DNA of 64,000 nucleotides from Callipepla californica brunnescens (Eukaryota > Chordata > Aves > Galliformes > Odontophoridae). How positions within the stretch are numbered: position 1 is the stretch's first letter; each line of letters starts with the position of its first letter. A program made the position numbers and the translations under genes. Below the pieces are notes generated by a model that was not told the DNA's origin, made no database searches, and was given only the letters and a program-made list of their open reading frames with translations. This document shows positions 40,301-50,073 of this stretch, in pieces. The stretch is from assembly GCA_023055505.1 (NCBI GenBank), contig JALIRH010000030.1, forward strand, positions 7,994,001 to 8,058,000. The letters are read 5' to 3'.

Positions 40301-41875
40301 ATGTCTTTCATTTGGAACCTTTTCAAATGGGGCAAGGGGGAGAATGTTATTCCCTTAGACCAAACAATTCCCGGTCAAATTCCAGGATTTATAGGGTCAC
40401 CCTATTATGGTCTTGCCACTGTTATTGAAAAATGGGGACCCCTGCGGGTTACAGGCAGTGTTTCTCCTTCTCCAGCCCGGCTGACGGATTATTTTCAAGG
40501 CCTAGATAAGGATATACTAGTTACAAAAGAACGTCGGCTAGCCGCTTCTGCAGTGGCTTGGCCTCTAATAATGGCTTTACATAAATTAGATGTAACAAAT
40601 ACAAATATAGAATCTGAAAATCAGTTGTTAAGAGAGCGAACTGAGAAATTAGAACAACAGTTGGGCACATTAGTAGCAAAAAAGCCTGGACTAGATGTGC
40701 CAACAAGACAAATATGTACCATATCAGTGGAAGACACCCAGGTCCCTGAAGTAGCGGACCTGGCTGTTTCAGAAGCCAAGGTCTCTAAATTGGATATCGA
40801 AGCTCCATCTATGGAGGATCCGTTTGAGATCCGACCAATCACAACTCAAAAAACAAAAAAAGTGCAAGATAGACCAGCGGGGGTGCCTCCTGACCAATGG
40901 CCCCCTGCTGAAACATGCTTGCATGTGACAGGTCACCCGTATACGGCGAATGAGTTGATGGACCTAGTACAACGGTTCCATCAAAAACCAAGAGAGAGCA
41001 TACCATCATGGCTCCTGAGGTTATGGGATGCAGGAGCTGAAAGTGTGTTAGTCAGTGGGACAGAGATGTCAAAATTAGCGTCTATAACTATACACCCAGC
41101 CCTGAGGCAAAGATTATATGCCGCCATCCATTACACTAATGAAAATCATTCTATTATAGATTGGTTGATGGCAGCATGCCGCCTAGCATGGCCTAACAAA
41201 TCTGATATTCCACTTAATACCGGTTTATGGTCCTCTATGGAGGACCTCCGAACATACATCCGGGAACTGGGTATGAGAGAGGCCATGTATTCAGAAAACT
41301 TCAAAAGCCCTGATACAGAAAAATTTACAGCAGGTATGCGAGACCTAATACTACAGCAAGCCCCCTCTCACCTTTATGGGACTTTGGTTTCCATACTAAA
41401 CCCCTTAGTGGCTTCGGAGGCTATCGTCCAACAGGCAGACCAGTTGGTGGCAGACCTTGGGGAAACGGAGCGCATAAGAACTAGGCGCAACATCCGTATG
41501 ATAGAAGAAGCTGAGGCATTCCCGATTAAAACTAGGAAGCCTGTCCCACGGATACCCCGATCGGGCCCCATACGGGTATCCCGGAAGACTATGTTTAATG
41601 ATCTTATATGGGCCGGGGTTGCCTTTGCTAAAATCGATGGGCAACCAAACCATGTGTTGTTACAGCTTTGGAATCAACTGAGAAATGATCAGAAATTTCA
41701 GAGTACTCCCAGAAAATCAGGAGTACGAATAATACAGGCAGCACCAACAACAACTTGGAATTTGGCTGACTTTATAGTCCCAAACAGAAGGAAGAAACAT
41801 CCACAAGTGTCACGAGCTACAGTGCCTGAACCACCTGTGGTAAAAGACTTAGACCTAGCGAACTTCATGGAGTAA
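40301..41875 (+). CDS. gag: ERV-C gag polyprotein (524 aa, open)
   Basis: The start is MSFIWNLFKWGKGE. It has IPGFIGSPYYG and an N-terminal coiled coil (ESENQLLRERTEKLEQQLG). A linker ends in DRPAGVPPDQWPP. The capsid-like part has RESIPSWLLRLWDAGAESV and NKSDIPLNTGLWSSM, then ILQQAPSHLYGT and a basic tail. The frame is complete from ATG to TAA, the only gag in the window without a break. ERVL-type Gag proteins are relatives of the Fv1 restriction factor, so an open gag is of interest, although neutral survival is possible. Protease follows in another frame. Confidence 0.8.
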   Translation: MSFIWNLFKWGKGENVIPLDQTIPGQIPGFIGSPYYGLATVIEKWGPLRVTGSVSPSPARLTDYFQGLDKDILVTKERRLAASAVAWPLIMALHKLDVTNTNIESENQLLRERTEKLEQQLGTLVAKKPGLDVPTRQICTISVEDTQVPEVADLAVSEAKVSKLDIEAPSMEDPFEIRPITTQKTKKVQDRPAGVPPDQWPPAETCLHVTGHPYTANELMDLVQRFHQKPRESIPSWLLRLWDAGAESVLVSGTEMSKLASITIHPALRQRLYAAIHYTNENHSIIDWLMAACRLAWPNKSDIPLNTGLWSSMEDLRTYIRELGMREAMYSENFKSPDTEKFTAGMRDLILQQAPSHLYGTLVSILNPLVASEAIVQQADQLVADLGETERIRTRRNIRMIEEAEAFPIKTRKPVPRIPRSGPIRVSRKTMFNDLIWAGVAFAKIDGQPNHVLLQLWNQLRNDQKFQSTPRKSGVRIIQAAPTTTWNLADFIVPNRRKKHPQVSRATVPEPPVVKDLDLANFME

Positions 41876-41889
41876 CGAAGAACTTTGGT

Positions 41890-42372
41890 CCCTTTAGGGC
41901 CTCCAGATGTGACCGGAGGCCCTATGTAGAATTAGAGATATTTTGGACAGATAGGAATATTCAAAAGGTGATGGCTCTAGTAGACACTGGTGCGGAAACA
42001 TCAATTATATATGGAGACCCAACAAAATTTAAGGGCAATAGAGTGATGATTGGTGGGTTTGGGGGACAGACCATTCCGGTCACCCAAACATGGCTGAAAT
42101 TGGGGGTCGGGCGTCTCCCACCCCGGGAGTATAAAGTGTCGATTGCCCCAATTCCAGAATACATCTTGGGCATAGACATTTTATGGGGTCTGGCTCTCCA
42201 GACAACCGTGGGAGAATTCAGACTTCGACAGAGGTACATTAGTGTCCAGGCAATACAGACAGTATTGAGGGGCCATGCGAAACATGAGCCCATTTGTTTG
42301 CCGAAACCACGCCGGATTACTAATGTAAGACAGTATAGACTCCCGGGGGGGGCAGGAAGAAATATCAAAAAC
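41890..42372 (+). pseudogene. pro: ERV-C protease
   Basis: It holds ALVDTGAETSIIYGDP and PEYILGIDILWGLAL. The frame shifts into the RT frame at a run of eight G (about 42343-42351), a likely slippage or mutation site. Confidence 0.8.
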
Positions 42373-42373
42373 G

Positions 42374-44229
42374 GTGCAGGAACTAGAAAAAGTAGGTATT
42401 ATAAGACCTGCACATAGTCCATATAATTCCCCCATATGGCCAGTGCGGAAGTCGGATGGAACATGGAGAATGACAGTAGATTATAGGGAATTAAATAAGG
42501 TCACAGCGCCCATCCATGCGGCCGTACCCAATATTGCTTCCCTAATGGACACACTTAGTAGAGAAATCAAGACCTACTATTGTGTCCTGGATTTGACAAA
42601 TGTATTTTTTAGTATTCTGATCGCCAAAGAATCGCAAGACCAATTTGCATTTACATGGGGAGGCAGGCAGTGGACCTTTCAGGTCCTGCCACAGGGGTAC
42701 GTGCATTCACCAACATACTGTCATAACTTGGTGGCGCGTGACCTAGCTAATTGGAGGAAACCTAATAATAACGTCAACCTATATCACTACATTGATGATC
42801 TCCTGTTAACATCCGACTCACTGGAAGCAGTAGGAGCGGCGGCAGATTCATTAACTGCCTACCTAGGTGAAAGAGGATGGGCTATCAATCCTCAGAAGGT
42901 GCAAGGTCCAGGCCTGTCCGTAAAATTTCTGGGGGTAGTCTGGTCAGGAAAGACCAAAGTGCTACCCAGTGCCATCATAGATAAGGTTCAGGCATTTCCA
43001 GTCCCTACAACAGCAAAGCAGCTGCAGGAATTTCTAGGTATATTGGGATACTGGCGTTCCTTTCTACCTCATTTGGCGCAGCTGCTGAGACCTTTGTATA
43101 GACTCACAAAAAAGGGCCAATCATGGGACTGGGGGAGAACAGAACAGGATGCTTTCCAGCAGGCAAAACAGGCGGTGAAACAAGCCCAGGCATTGGGTAT
43201 ATTTGATCCTACCCTCCCAGCTGAATTAGATGTTCATGTTACTCAGGATGGCTTTGGCTGGGGCCTGTGGCAACATCAGAGTTCTGTTCGGACTCCCATT
43301 GGATTTTGGTCTCAGGTCTGGCATGGAGCAGAAGAAAGATATAGTATGATTGAAAAACAGCTATTGGCTGCCTATACTGCATTGCAAGCAGTAGAGCCAA
43401 TAACCCAGACGGCTGAAGTCGTAGTTAAGACCACTCTTCCAATTCAGGGGTGGGTAAGAGATCTGACCCACCTCCCTAAGACAGGGGTGGCCCAGGCACA
43501 GACGGTGGCACGATGGGTCGCCTATCTCAGCCTGAGGAGTAGTCTGTCTTCCTCACCACTGTAAAAAGAGCTCCAAAAGATTCTAGGCCCAGTGACGTAT
43601 CACAGTGATGCACAAAAACAAGCCTTGGTTGCTCCGCCAGAGAAGAGTCCCGTCCAGGAAGGAGAATATCCCATTCCTGAAGATGCCTGGTACACGGATG
43701 GGTCCAGCAAGGGCAACCCAAGTAAGTGGAGAGCAGAAGCATACCATCCTGCTACAGACACAATATGGTTTGAAGAGGGGGATGGTCAAAGCAGCCAGTG
43801 GGCAGAGCTGCGGGCCGTGTGGATGGTTATAACCAAAGAACCTGGTGACGGTATCCTGAATATTTGCACAGATAGTTGGGCTGTGTACAGGGGGCTCACT
43901 CTTTGGATCGCACAGTGGGCTACCCAGGACTGGACTATCCACTCCCGACCGATCTGGGGCAAAGATATGTGGTCACACATATGGAATACAGTCAAACACA
44001 GAACTGTACGTGTCTACCATGTTTCTGGTCACTGACCCCTACAGTCACCAAGAAATGATGAAGCCAACACACTGGCCCGAGTTAGATGGGTTGAGAACTC
44101 ACCATCTGAGAACATCGCCTACTGGTTACATCAAAAGCTGCGGCATGCTGGACAGAAGACCACGTGGGCAGCTGCCAAAGCATGGGGACAGTTATCGGAT
44201 GTAGCTCAAGCATGCCGAGACTGTGATGC
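42374..44229 (+). pseudogene. pol: ERV-C pol: RT, RNase H, start of integrase (two in-frame stops)
   Basis: All parts share one frame. RT has SPYNSPIWPVRKSDG, VDYRELNKVTAP, VLDLTNVFFSI, LPQGYVHSPTYCHN and YHYIDDLLLTS (YIDD catalytic box). TAA at 43562-43564 precedes RNase H, which has WYTDGSSKGN, QWAELRAV, CTDSWAVYRG and NDEANTLA. TGA at 44033-44035 falls inside the last part. The integrase zinc-binding region follows (HQKLRHAG, ACRDC) and stops at the ERV-B LTR. It is otherwise well preserved. Confidence 0.85.
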
Positions 44230-44502
44230 TGTCGTGGTTTTATGATTTTTTTGGTACTGGTATTCCACATCATGGCATCATGTAGTGCATGTAGTGCATT
44301 GGGAGTCAGGGAGAACTACATTCCCCAGAGGACTTTGCAATGCCTTTTTTTTTTTTTTTTCACGTGTTTTCCGCTCAGAGGGAACAGATAAAAACCCTCT
44401 GCGGTCACGGGACGTTCTCTCTCTTTCCTCTAGGATCACTTAGGAGTGGGTGCTCGCTGCCATCCGCCTTCAGCGTTAGCGTAAGTCCTTCGGTTTATCG
44501 GG

Positions 44503-44537
<35 letters not shown>

Positions 44538-44776
44538 GTTTTGTTTGATTAATTAGGCTTAATTCCAAATTGTATTGCATTTTATTGTGTTATTTACTTC
44601 CTGATGTCTTATTTAGTAAATTAGCTTTTCCCCCTCAGATCGTTGCCGCTGTTTTGTTTTGGGGCTTATTTCCATTTTTTTCCTTTCCCCCTTCCCCCTG
44701 TCCGGGGTGTGGGCCTGTGGGTCTCCTTCCTCGGTTGTTGCGGGGCCGGGCCGAACCGGCCCACAAACCCCTGACA
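44230..44776 (+). repeat. 5' LTR of ERV-B
   Basis: It runs TGTCGTGG to CCCCTGACA, 547 bp. It has a poly-T run (44345-44360), cacgtg, a TATA-like ATAAAAA at 44388-44394 and a (ct)n run at about 44505-44533. R/U5 contains ctcagatcgttgccgctg. Confidence 0.88.
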
Positions 44777-44780
44777 TTTT

Positions 44781-44856
44781 TGGCGCCCAACGTGGGGCTC
44801 GAACCCACGACCCTGAGATTAAGAGTCTCATACTCTACCGACTGAGCTAGCCGGGC
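44781..44856 (-). tRNA. Full-length tRNA-Lys(CUU) sequence at the ERV-B primer-binding site
   Basis: Read on -, this is 76 nt starting GCCCGGCTAGCTCAGTCGG and ending GCCCCACGTTGGGCGCCA. The anticodon loop is ctCTTaa; A-box (tagctcagtcgg) and B-box (ggttcgagccc) motifs are intact. The acceptor stem pairs, and position 25 is T, giving a G-U pair in the D stem. It includes a 3' CCA, which nuclear tRNA genes do not encode. That and its place four bases after the LTR identify it as a reverse-transcribed primer tRNA, not an ordinary tRNA gene. Pol III transcription from it is possible but unproven. Confidence 0.9.
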
Positions 44857-45038
44857 AGAGACAAACTTTTAGAGTGAATCTCTGTCTGTTGTTAACAAGC
44901 TTATCTGTACTGCAAGTGCTGTACAGCAAAACACGACCTTGAAGTCCGGGCGTACTGCCAGTTGTTTTGGGAAATCTGTAAACTTCTTTTGGGTACTGCC
45001 AGATTGTTTTAGTACAAGAAAAAAAAATAATAATAAAA

Positions 45039-46718
45039 ATGTCGTTTCTGTTAAAACTGCCCTTACAGGGATTGTACTTCACTGCTTTTTCCCTCTTAAT
45101 GCTCAAAACGTACTGGAACTTGGTTAAGTTTGCCATTCTGTTCCATTGGTTCTGGTCCCTATATGATAAATTAAAAGCAATGATAGAGGCACCTACCAGA
45201 TACCAGGGCACCCCAGCTAATGGAACAAACGATAGCATGTTAACGAACCATGTGATGTTTGAATGGGTATCCAGGTTCCCCTCTCAGTTTTTTATGAATT
45301 TTCAAGATCACAGCTTAGGGATGGTGTTAATAATTGGGATATTAGTCCTCCTGCATGTAGTAGCACTTTACATCATGTGCAGGAAGCTTCTCCCAGAAAC
45401 AGAGAATGTTGAATGGCAGGGAGAGTGGAGAGTTTTAGGAAAGAAATTAGAAGCATGGGGACACCCGGTGTCATGGGATTTTTCTCCTGAACAATTGCAG
45501 GATCCTGAGGAGCTAGGCCTGTATCTGAGTAAAGGGTGTTGCGGCTCAGAAAGATCTGAGGTGGAACAGCTTATTTGGGGCTTGGCTTATGCTTACCGAG
45601 GTTTATATACTATTATGAAAAGAGAGAGTGTCCAAACTGAGGCCCAAACCAAAGAGGAAAACCTCCCGGTCACACTTGACCAGCCAAAGGAAGCACCAGT
45701 ATCAAAGTCAGTTGCCCCTGTGGAAGGCAAGAAATGGAAACGTGTGTCCTCGCGCCTAGAACGCAAAGAAGAGGTGCCGAAAGAAGAGGAAGATATAGGT
45801 GAGGGGGTGGCCACAACCCCACCACCACCGAGAAAGGCAACAAAGAAAAGTGAGAGACATGGAGAAGAAAGTGATGATGAAGGTGAAGAGAAAGTTAAAG
45901 TTACGACGTTTCGTCGGCCCATGAAAATGTCTGAGATCCAAGGCTCAAGAAAGGAGTTTGTTCGACGTCCGGATGAGAGTATTGTAACTTGGTTGCTTCG
46001 CTGTTGGGACAACGGGGCCAACAGTGTGTCCCTTGATAGTAACGAAGCTCGCCAACTAGGAAACATTGCCCGAGATCCGGCTGTCGACAGAGGAATCAGC
46101 AGGTATATGGATGGAATCGCCAGCCTCTGGCAACGAATGCTAGTAGCTGTGAGGGAAAGATATCCCTACAAGAGTGACCTGGCACCTAAAGTGAAAAGGT
46201 GGAAAACTATTGAGGAAGGCATCCAGTATTTGAGAGAAACAGCTGTGGCGGAAATGCTGTATGATCCCACCTTTGATCCTGACGATCGGGACCATGATCC
46301 AGAGAAAGTAAGGAGTACACCCGAAATATGTCAGAAGCTTTCAAAGTCAGCACCAGAAAGGTACGCCGGTACACTAGTGACAACGTTCAACAGATACGAG
46401 GACCAAGACAGGAAACCCCCAGTTTTTGAACTAATTCTTACACTTCAAAACTTCGAACAAAAATTTCCACCGCCATACGCGTCCATTTCAGCCATATCAA
46501 AGTTAGAAGGACAAATGGTAGATATATTGGGAAAATTATCCCAACTGATTGATAGGGTTGAATCGGTTGCAACTATCAGAAGCAAACGCCGTCCTGCTCG
46601 AGCAAATGACAACACTAACTTTACTAACTTCATGTCGCGCGCGGCTTTGTGGAGTTACTTACGTGCAAATGGAGAAGATATGAAGGAATGGCAACAAAAA
46701 CCCACCCCTGCACTGTGA
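45039..46718 (+). CDS. gag: ERV-B gag with predicted N-terminal membrane segments (559 aa)
   Basis: ATG at 45039 follows an a-rich leader. Residues 1-40 are strongly hydrophobic, an NGT sequon lies at 61-63, and residues 93-114 (LGMVLIIGILVLLHVVALYIMC) form a clear transmembrane-like helix followed by RK. From residue about 147 (VSWDFSPEQLQDPE) the protein matches ERV-A Gag. A Pro/Glu-rich linker then replaces the ERV-A heptad array, followed by a capsid-like region (ESIVTWLLRCWDNGANSV). The layout suggests a signal peptide, a short luminal loop and a membrane anchor with Gag in the cytosol. TGA at 46716-46718 is probably a mutation (ERV-A has CAG there), since the frame continues to the conserved TAG at 46788. 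Confidence 0.8.
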   Translation: MSFLLKLPLQGLYFTAFSLLMLKTYWNLVKFAILFHWFWSLYDKLKAMIEAPTRYQGTPANGTNDSMLTNHVMFEWVSRFPSQFFMNFQDHSLGMVLIIGILVLLHVVALYIMCRKLLPETENVEWQGEWRVLGKKLEAWGHPVSWDFSPEQLQDPEELGLYLSKGCCGSERSEVEQLIWGLAYAYRGLYTIMKRESVQTEAQTKEENLPVTLDQPKEAPVSKSVAPVEGKKWKRVSSRLERKEEVPKEEEDIGEGVATTPPPPRKATKKSERHGEESDDEGEEKVKVTTFRRPMKMSEIQGSRKEFVRRPDESIVTWLLRCWDNGANSVSLDSNEARQLGNIARDPAVDRGISRYMDGIASLWQRMLVAVRERYPYKSDLAPKVKRWKTIEEGIQYLRETAVAEMLYDPTFDPDDRDHDPEKVRSTPEICQKLSKSAPERYAGTLVTTFNRYEDQDRKPPVFELILTLQNFEQKFPPPYASISAISKLEGQMVDILGKLSQLIDRVESVATIRSKRRPARANDNTNFTNFMSRAALWSYLRANGEDMKEWQQKPTPAL

Positions 46719-46787
46719 GCACGGGTGAGAGAATTACAACACAGACCAACTACCAGCGAAGTCGTTCCCGTCACTACAGGTAATGAA

Positions 46788-46802
46788 TAGAGGGGCCCTG
46801 CC
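46788..46802 (+). promoter_or_regulatory. Gag-pro junction UAG, candidate readthrough context
   Basis: TAG aggggccctgcc separates gag from protease, which are in the same frame here. ERV-A keeps the same TAG and following bases (2524-2538). This fits termination suppression rather than frameshifting, but is inferred from two copies only. Confidence 0.4.
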
Positions 46803-48040
46803 CTCAGCCAGAGGAGGGAGAGGGATAATAGAGTGTATTGGACTGTGTGGATTCGGTGGCCTGGCACATCAAACCCACAGAAATTTGAGGCACTGGTGGA
46901 TGCTGGTGCACAATGTACTCTAATGCCTTCAAGTTATAAAGGGGCAGAATTGATTCATATCTCTGGAGTGACTGGGGGCTTTCAGGAATTGTCTGTGCTG
47001 GAGGCAGAAATAAGCCTCACGGGTAAAGACTGGCAGAAGCATCCTATAGTGACCGGACAGGGGGCCCCATGCATACTTGGTATAGACTATCTCAGAAGGG
47101 GGCACTTTAAGGATCCCAAGGGGTATCGATGGGCTTTTGGAATAGCTACTGTGGACACAGATAGCATTAAGCAACTATCTGTTTTACCTGGCCTGTCAGA
47201 AGATCCGTCTGTTGTGGGGTTGCTACAAGTGGAGGAGCAACAAGTACCAATTGCTACGAAAACCGTGCACAGATGGCAGTACCGCACCAACAGGGATTCC
47301 TTGCTCCCTATTCATAATCTGATTCATCAGCTAGAGAGCCAGGGAGTGATCAGCAAAACTCACTCCCCGTTTAACAGCCCCATATGGCCGGTGCGTAAAG
47401 CCAATGGAGAATGGAGGTTGACGGTAGATTACCGTGGCCTGAATGAAGTCACACCTCCACTGAGTGCTGCTGTGCCGGACATGCTTCAACTCCAGTATGA
47501 ACTGGAGTCAAAAGCAGCCAAGTGGTATGCCACGATTGACATTGCTAACGCCTTCTTTTCAATTCCCTTGGCCACAGAATGCAGGCCACAGTTTGCCTTC
47601 ACCTGGAGAGGCGTTCAGTACACCTGGAACCGTTTGCCCCAGGGGTGGAAGCACAGCCCAACCATTTGTCATGGGTTGATCCAAACTGCATTGGAACAGG
47701 GCGGCGCTCCTGAGCATCTGCAGTACATCGATGATATTGTTGTATGGGGCAATACAGCAGAGGAAGTTTTTAAGAAAGGAGAGACAATAATACAGATCCT
47801 CCTGCGAGCTGGCTTCGCTATTAAGCGAAGCAAAGTAAAAGGGCCTGCACAAGAAATTCAGTTCCTAGGCATAAAGTGGCAAGATGGACGTCGTCACATC
47901 CCAACAGATGTGATTGACAAAATTACTGCCATGTCTCCACCCACCAATAAGACAGAGACCCAAGCTTTTCTGGGTGTAGTGGGCTTTTGGAGACTGCATG
48001 TTCCAAACTACAGCCTCATTGTGAGCCCCCTTTATCAGGT
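46791..48040 (+). pseudogene. pol: ERV-B protease and reverse transcriptase
   Basis: The protease active-site loop reads LVDAGAQCTLMP: the codon at 46902-46904 gives Ala in place of the usual Thr/Ser of D-T/S-G. The C-terminal part (APCILGIDYLRRG) is normal. RT is open with FNSPIWPVRKANG, VDYRGLNEVTPP, TIDIANAFFSIPL, LPQGWKHSPTICHG and QYIDDIVVWG (YIDD box). A one-base indel near 48040 shifts pol into the frame used by RNase H and integrase. Confidence 0.85.
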
Positions 48041-49978
48041 GACCTCTGGAAGAAGAATGATTTTGTATGGGGCCCTGAGCAGCAGCAGGCTTTTGAGCAA
48101 ATTAAGCAGGAGATAGCCCGTGCCGTGGCCCTGGGGCCAGTGCGGACGGGACAGGATGTAAAGAACATCCTCTACACTGCTGCTGGAAAAGAAGGTCCCA
48201 CTTGGAGTTTGTGGCAAAGAGCTTCTGGAGAGACCCGAGGCCGACCCCTTGGATTCTGGAGTCGTGCATACAGGGGGTCTGAGGAGCGCTACACTCCAAC
48301 TGAGAAGGAAATCTTAGCCGCGTATGAGGGGGTTCGAGCTGCTTCCGAAGTAATCGGTACCGAAACGCAGCTCCTTCTGGCACCTCAACTGCCAGTACTG
48401 AACTGGATTTTTAAAGGAACAGTTCCCTCCACCCATCATGCTACTGATGCCACTTGGAGTAAGTGGATTGCGCTGATTACACAGCGAGCTCGGATGGGGA
48501 ACCCCAACCGTCCAGGAATCCTGGAGGTGATCATGGACTGGCCTGAAGGTAAAAAGTTTGGAACAACACCAGCACAGGAGGTGTCACGTGCTAAAGAAGC
48601 CCGACCATATAATGAACTAACAGAAGATGAAAAGAGATACGCCCTGTTCACAGATGGATCGTGTCGCTTTGTGGGAAAGCACCGCAAATGGAAATCTGCT
48701 GTGTGGAGTCCCATGCAACAAGTTGCAGAGGCCACTGAAGGAGAAGGAGAATCAAGTCAATTTGCAGAGGTAAAGGCTGTCCAATTAGCCTTAAATATTG
48801 CTGAACGTGAGAGGTGGCCAGTGCTTTATCTTTACACTGACTCATGGATGGTGGCAAATGCTTTATGGGGGTGGTTACAGCAATGGGGACAAAATGGTTG
48901 GCAACGGAAGGGTAAACGTATTTGGGCCGCTGAACTGTGGAAAGATATTGCTGCCCGAATAAAGAACATGGTTGTAAAGGTGCGCCATGTAGATGCTCAT
49001 GTTCCTAAGAGCCGGGCAACTGAAGAACAGCAAAACAACCACCAGGTAGATCGAGCTGCCAAAGTTAAGGTGACTCAAGTAGACTTGGACTGGCAACATA
49101 AGAGTGAATTATTTCTAGCTCGGTGGGCCCATGAGACCTCGGGCCATCAAGGGAGGGATGCGACCTATAAGTAGGCTAGAGACCGAGGGGTGGACTTAAC
49201 TATGGATGCTATCGCACAGGTGATCCATGACTGTGATACATGCACTGCAATTAAACAAGCCAAGAGGATGAAACCTCTTTGGGAGGAAGGGCGATGGCAA
49301 AAATATAAATATGGGGAGGCGTGGCAGGTTGATTATATCACCTTGCCACGATCTCGCAGTGGTAAGCGTTATGTGCTCACCATGGTGGAGGCGACCACTG
49401 GGTGGCTTGAAACATACACAGTACCCCATGCTACCGCCCGAAACACCATTCTAGGTCTGGAGAAACAAGTCCTGTGGCGACATGGTACTCCAGAAAGAAT
49501 TGAGTCTGATAATGGAACTCATTTTAAAAATTCTCTTGTAAATACTTGGGCCAAAGATCATGGCATTGAGTGGATTTATCATATCCCCTATCATGCACCA
49601 GCTTCTGGTAAAATTGAAAGGTACAATGGGTTGTTAAAAACCATGTTGAAAGCAATGGGTGGTGGAACATTTAAGCACTGGGAGTAAAATTTGTCAGAAG
49701 CCACCTGGTTGGTCAACACCCGAGGATCCATCAATCACAATGGTCCTGCCCAATCCAGCTCCCTACCTACTGTAGAGGGAGATAAGGTCCCTGTAGTACA
49801 TGTAAAGAACATGTTGGGAAAAGCAGTTTGGGTCCTTCCAGCTTCTGGAGAGGGCAAACCTCTCCGTGGAACTGTCTTTGCTCAGGGACCTGGGTCTACC
49901 TGGTGGGTGATGCAGAAGAATGGGGATGTTCAATGTATACCACAAGGGAATTTGATGTCTGGAGACCGCCCTCAGTAA
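48041..49978 (+). pseudogene. pol: ERV-B RNase H and integrase (two nonsense codons)
   Basis: One frame carries the RT thumb/connection (FVWGPEQQQAFEQIKQE) and RNase H with LFTDGSC, QFAEVKAV, YTDSWMV and HQVDRAA. Integrase has HETSGHQGRD, CDTCTAIK, QVDYITLP, ESDNGTHF and SGKIERYN. TAG at 49172-49174 replaces a Trp codon in the zinc-binding domain, and TAA at 49685-49687 falls after the catalytic core. The C-terminal part (VKNMLGKAVWVLP) is kept. The region ends at 49978, 110 bp before the LTR. Confidence 0.87.
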
Positions 49979-50073
49979 TTCTATGTATATACTTATATAT
50001 ATGTTGTGTGTGTGTATCTAATGCATGTTAATCATTGTTCTTTTGTATGCATCAAGCATGATACAGTGATGTG

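Larger units (their letters stand above)
39909..44229 (+). mobile_element. ERV-C: ERVL-like element, truncated in integrase
   Basis: The 5' LTR is at 39909-40244, with leader, gag, protease, RT and RNase H, ending inside the integrase zinc-binding domain where the ERV-B LTR starts. The missing part of integrase appears in inverted orientation at 50905-50594. It is the same family group as ERV-D. Confidence 0.85.

Noticed and set aside
44503..44535. (ct)n and poly-T runs in the LTRs
   Set aside because: Simple-sequence length variation inside LTRs; no separate function is supported.
44781..44856. An ordinary tRNA-Lys gene
   Set aside because: It encodes the CCA end and sits four bases after an LTR at the primer-binding position, so a reverse-transcribed primer copy explains it better.
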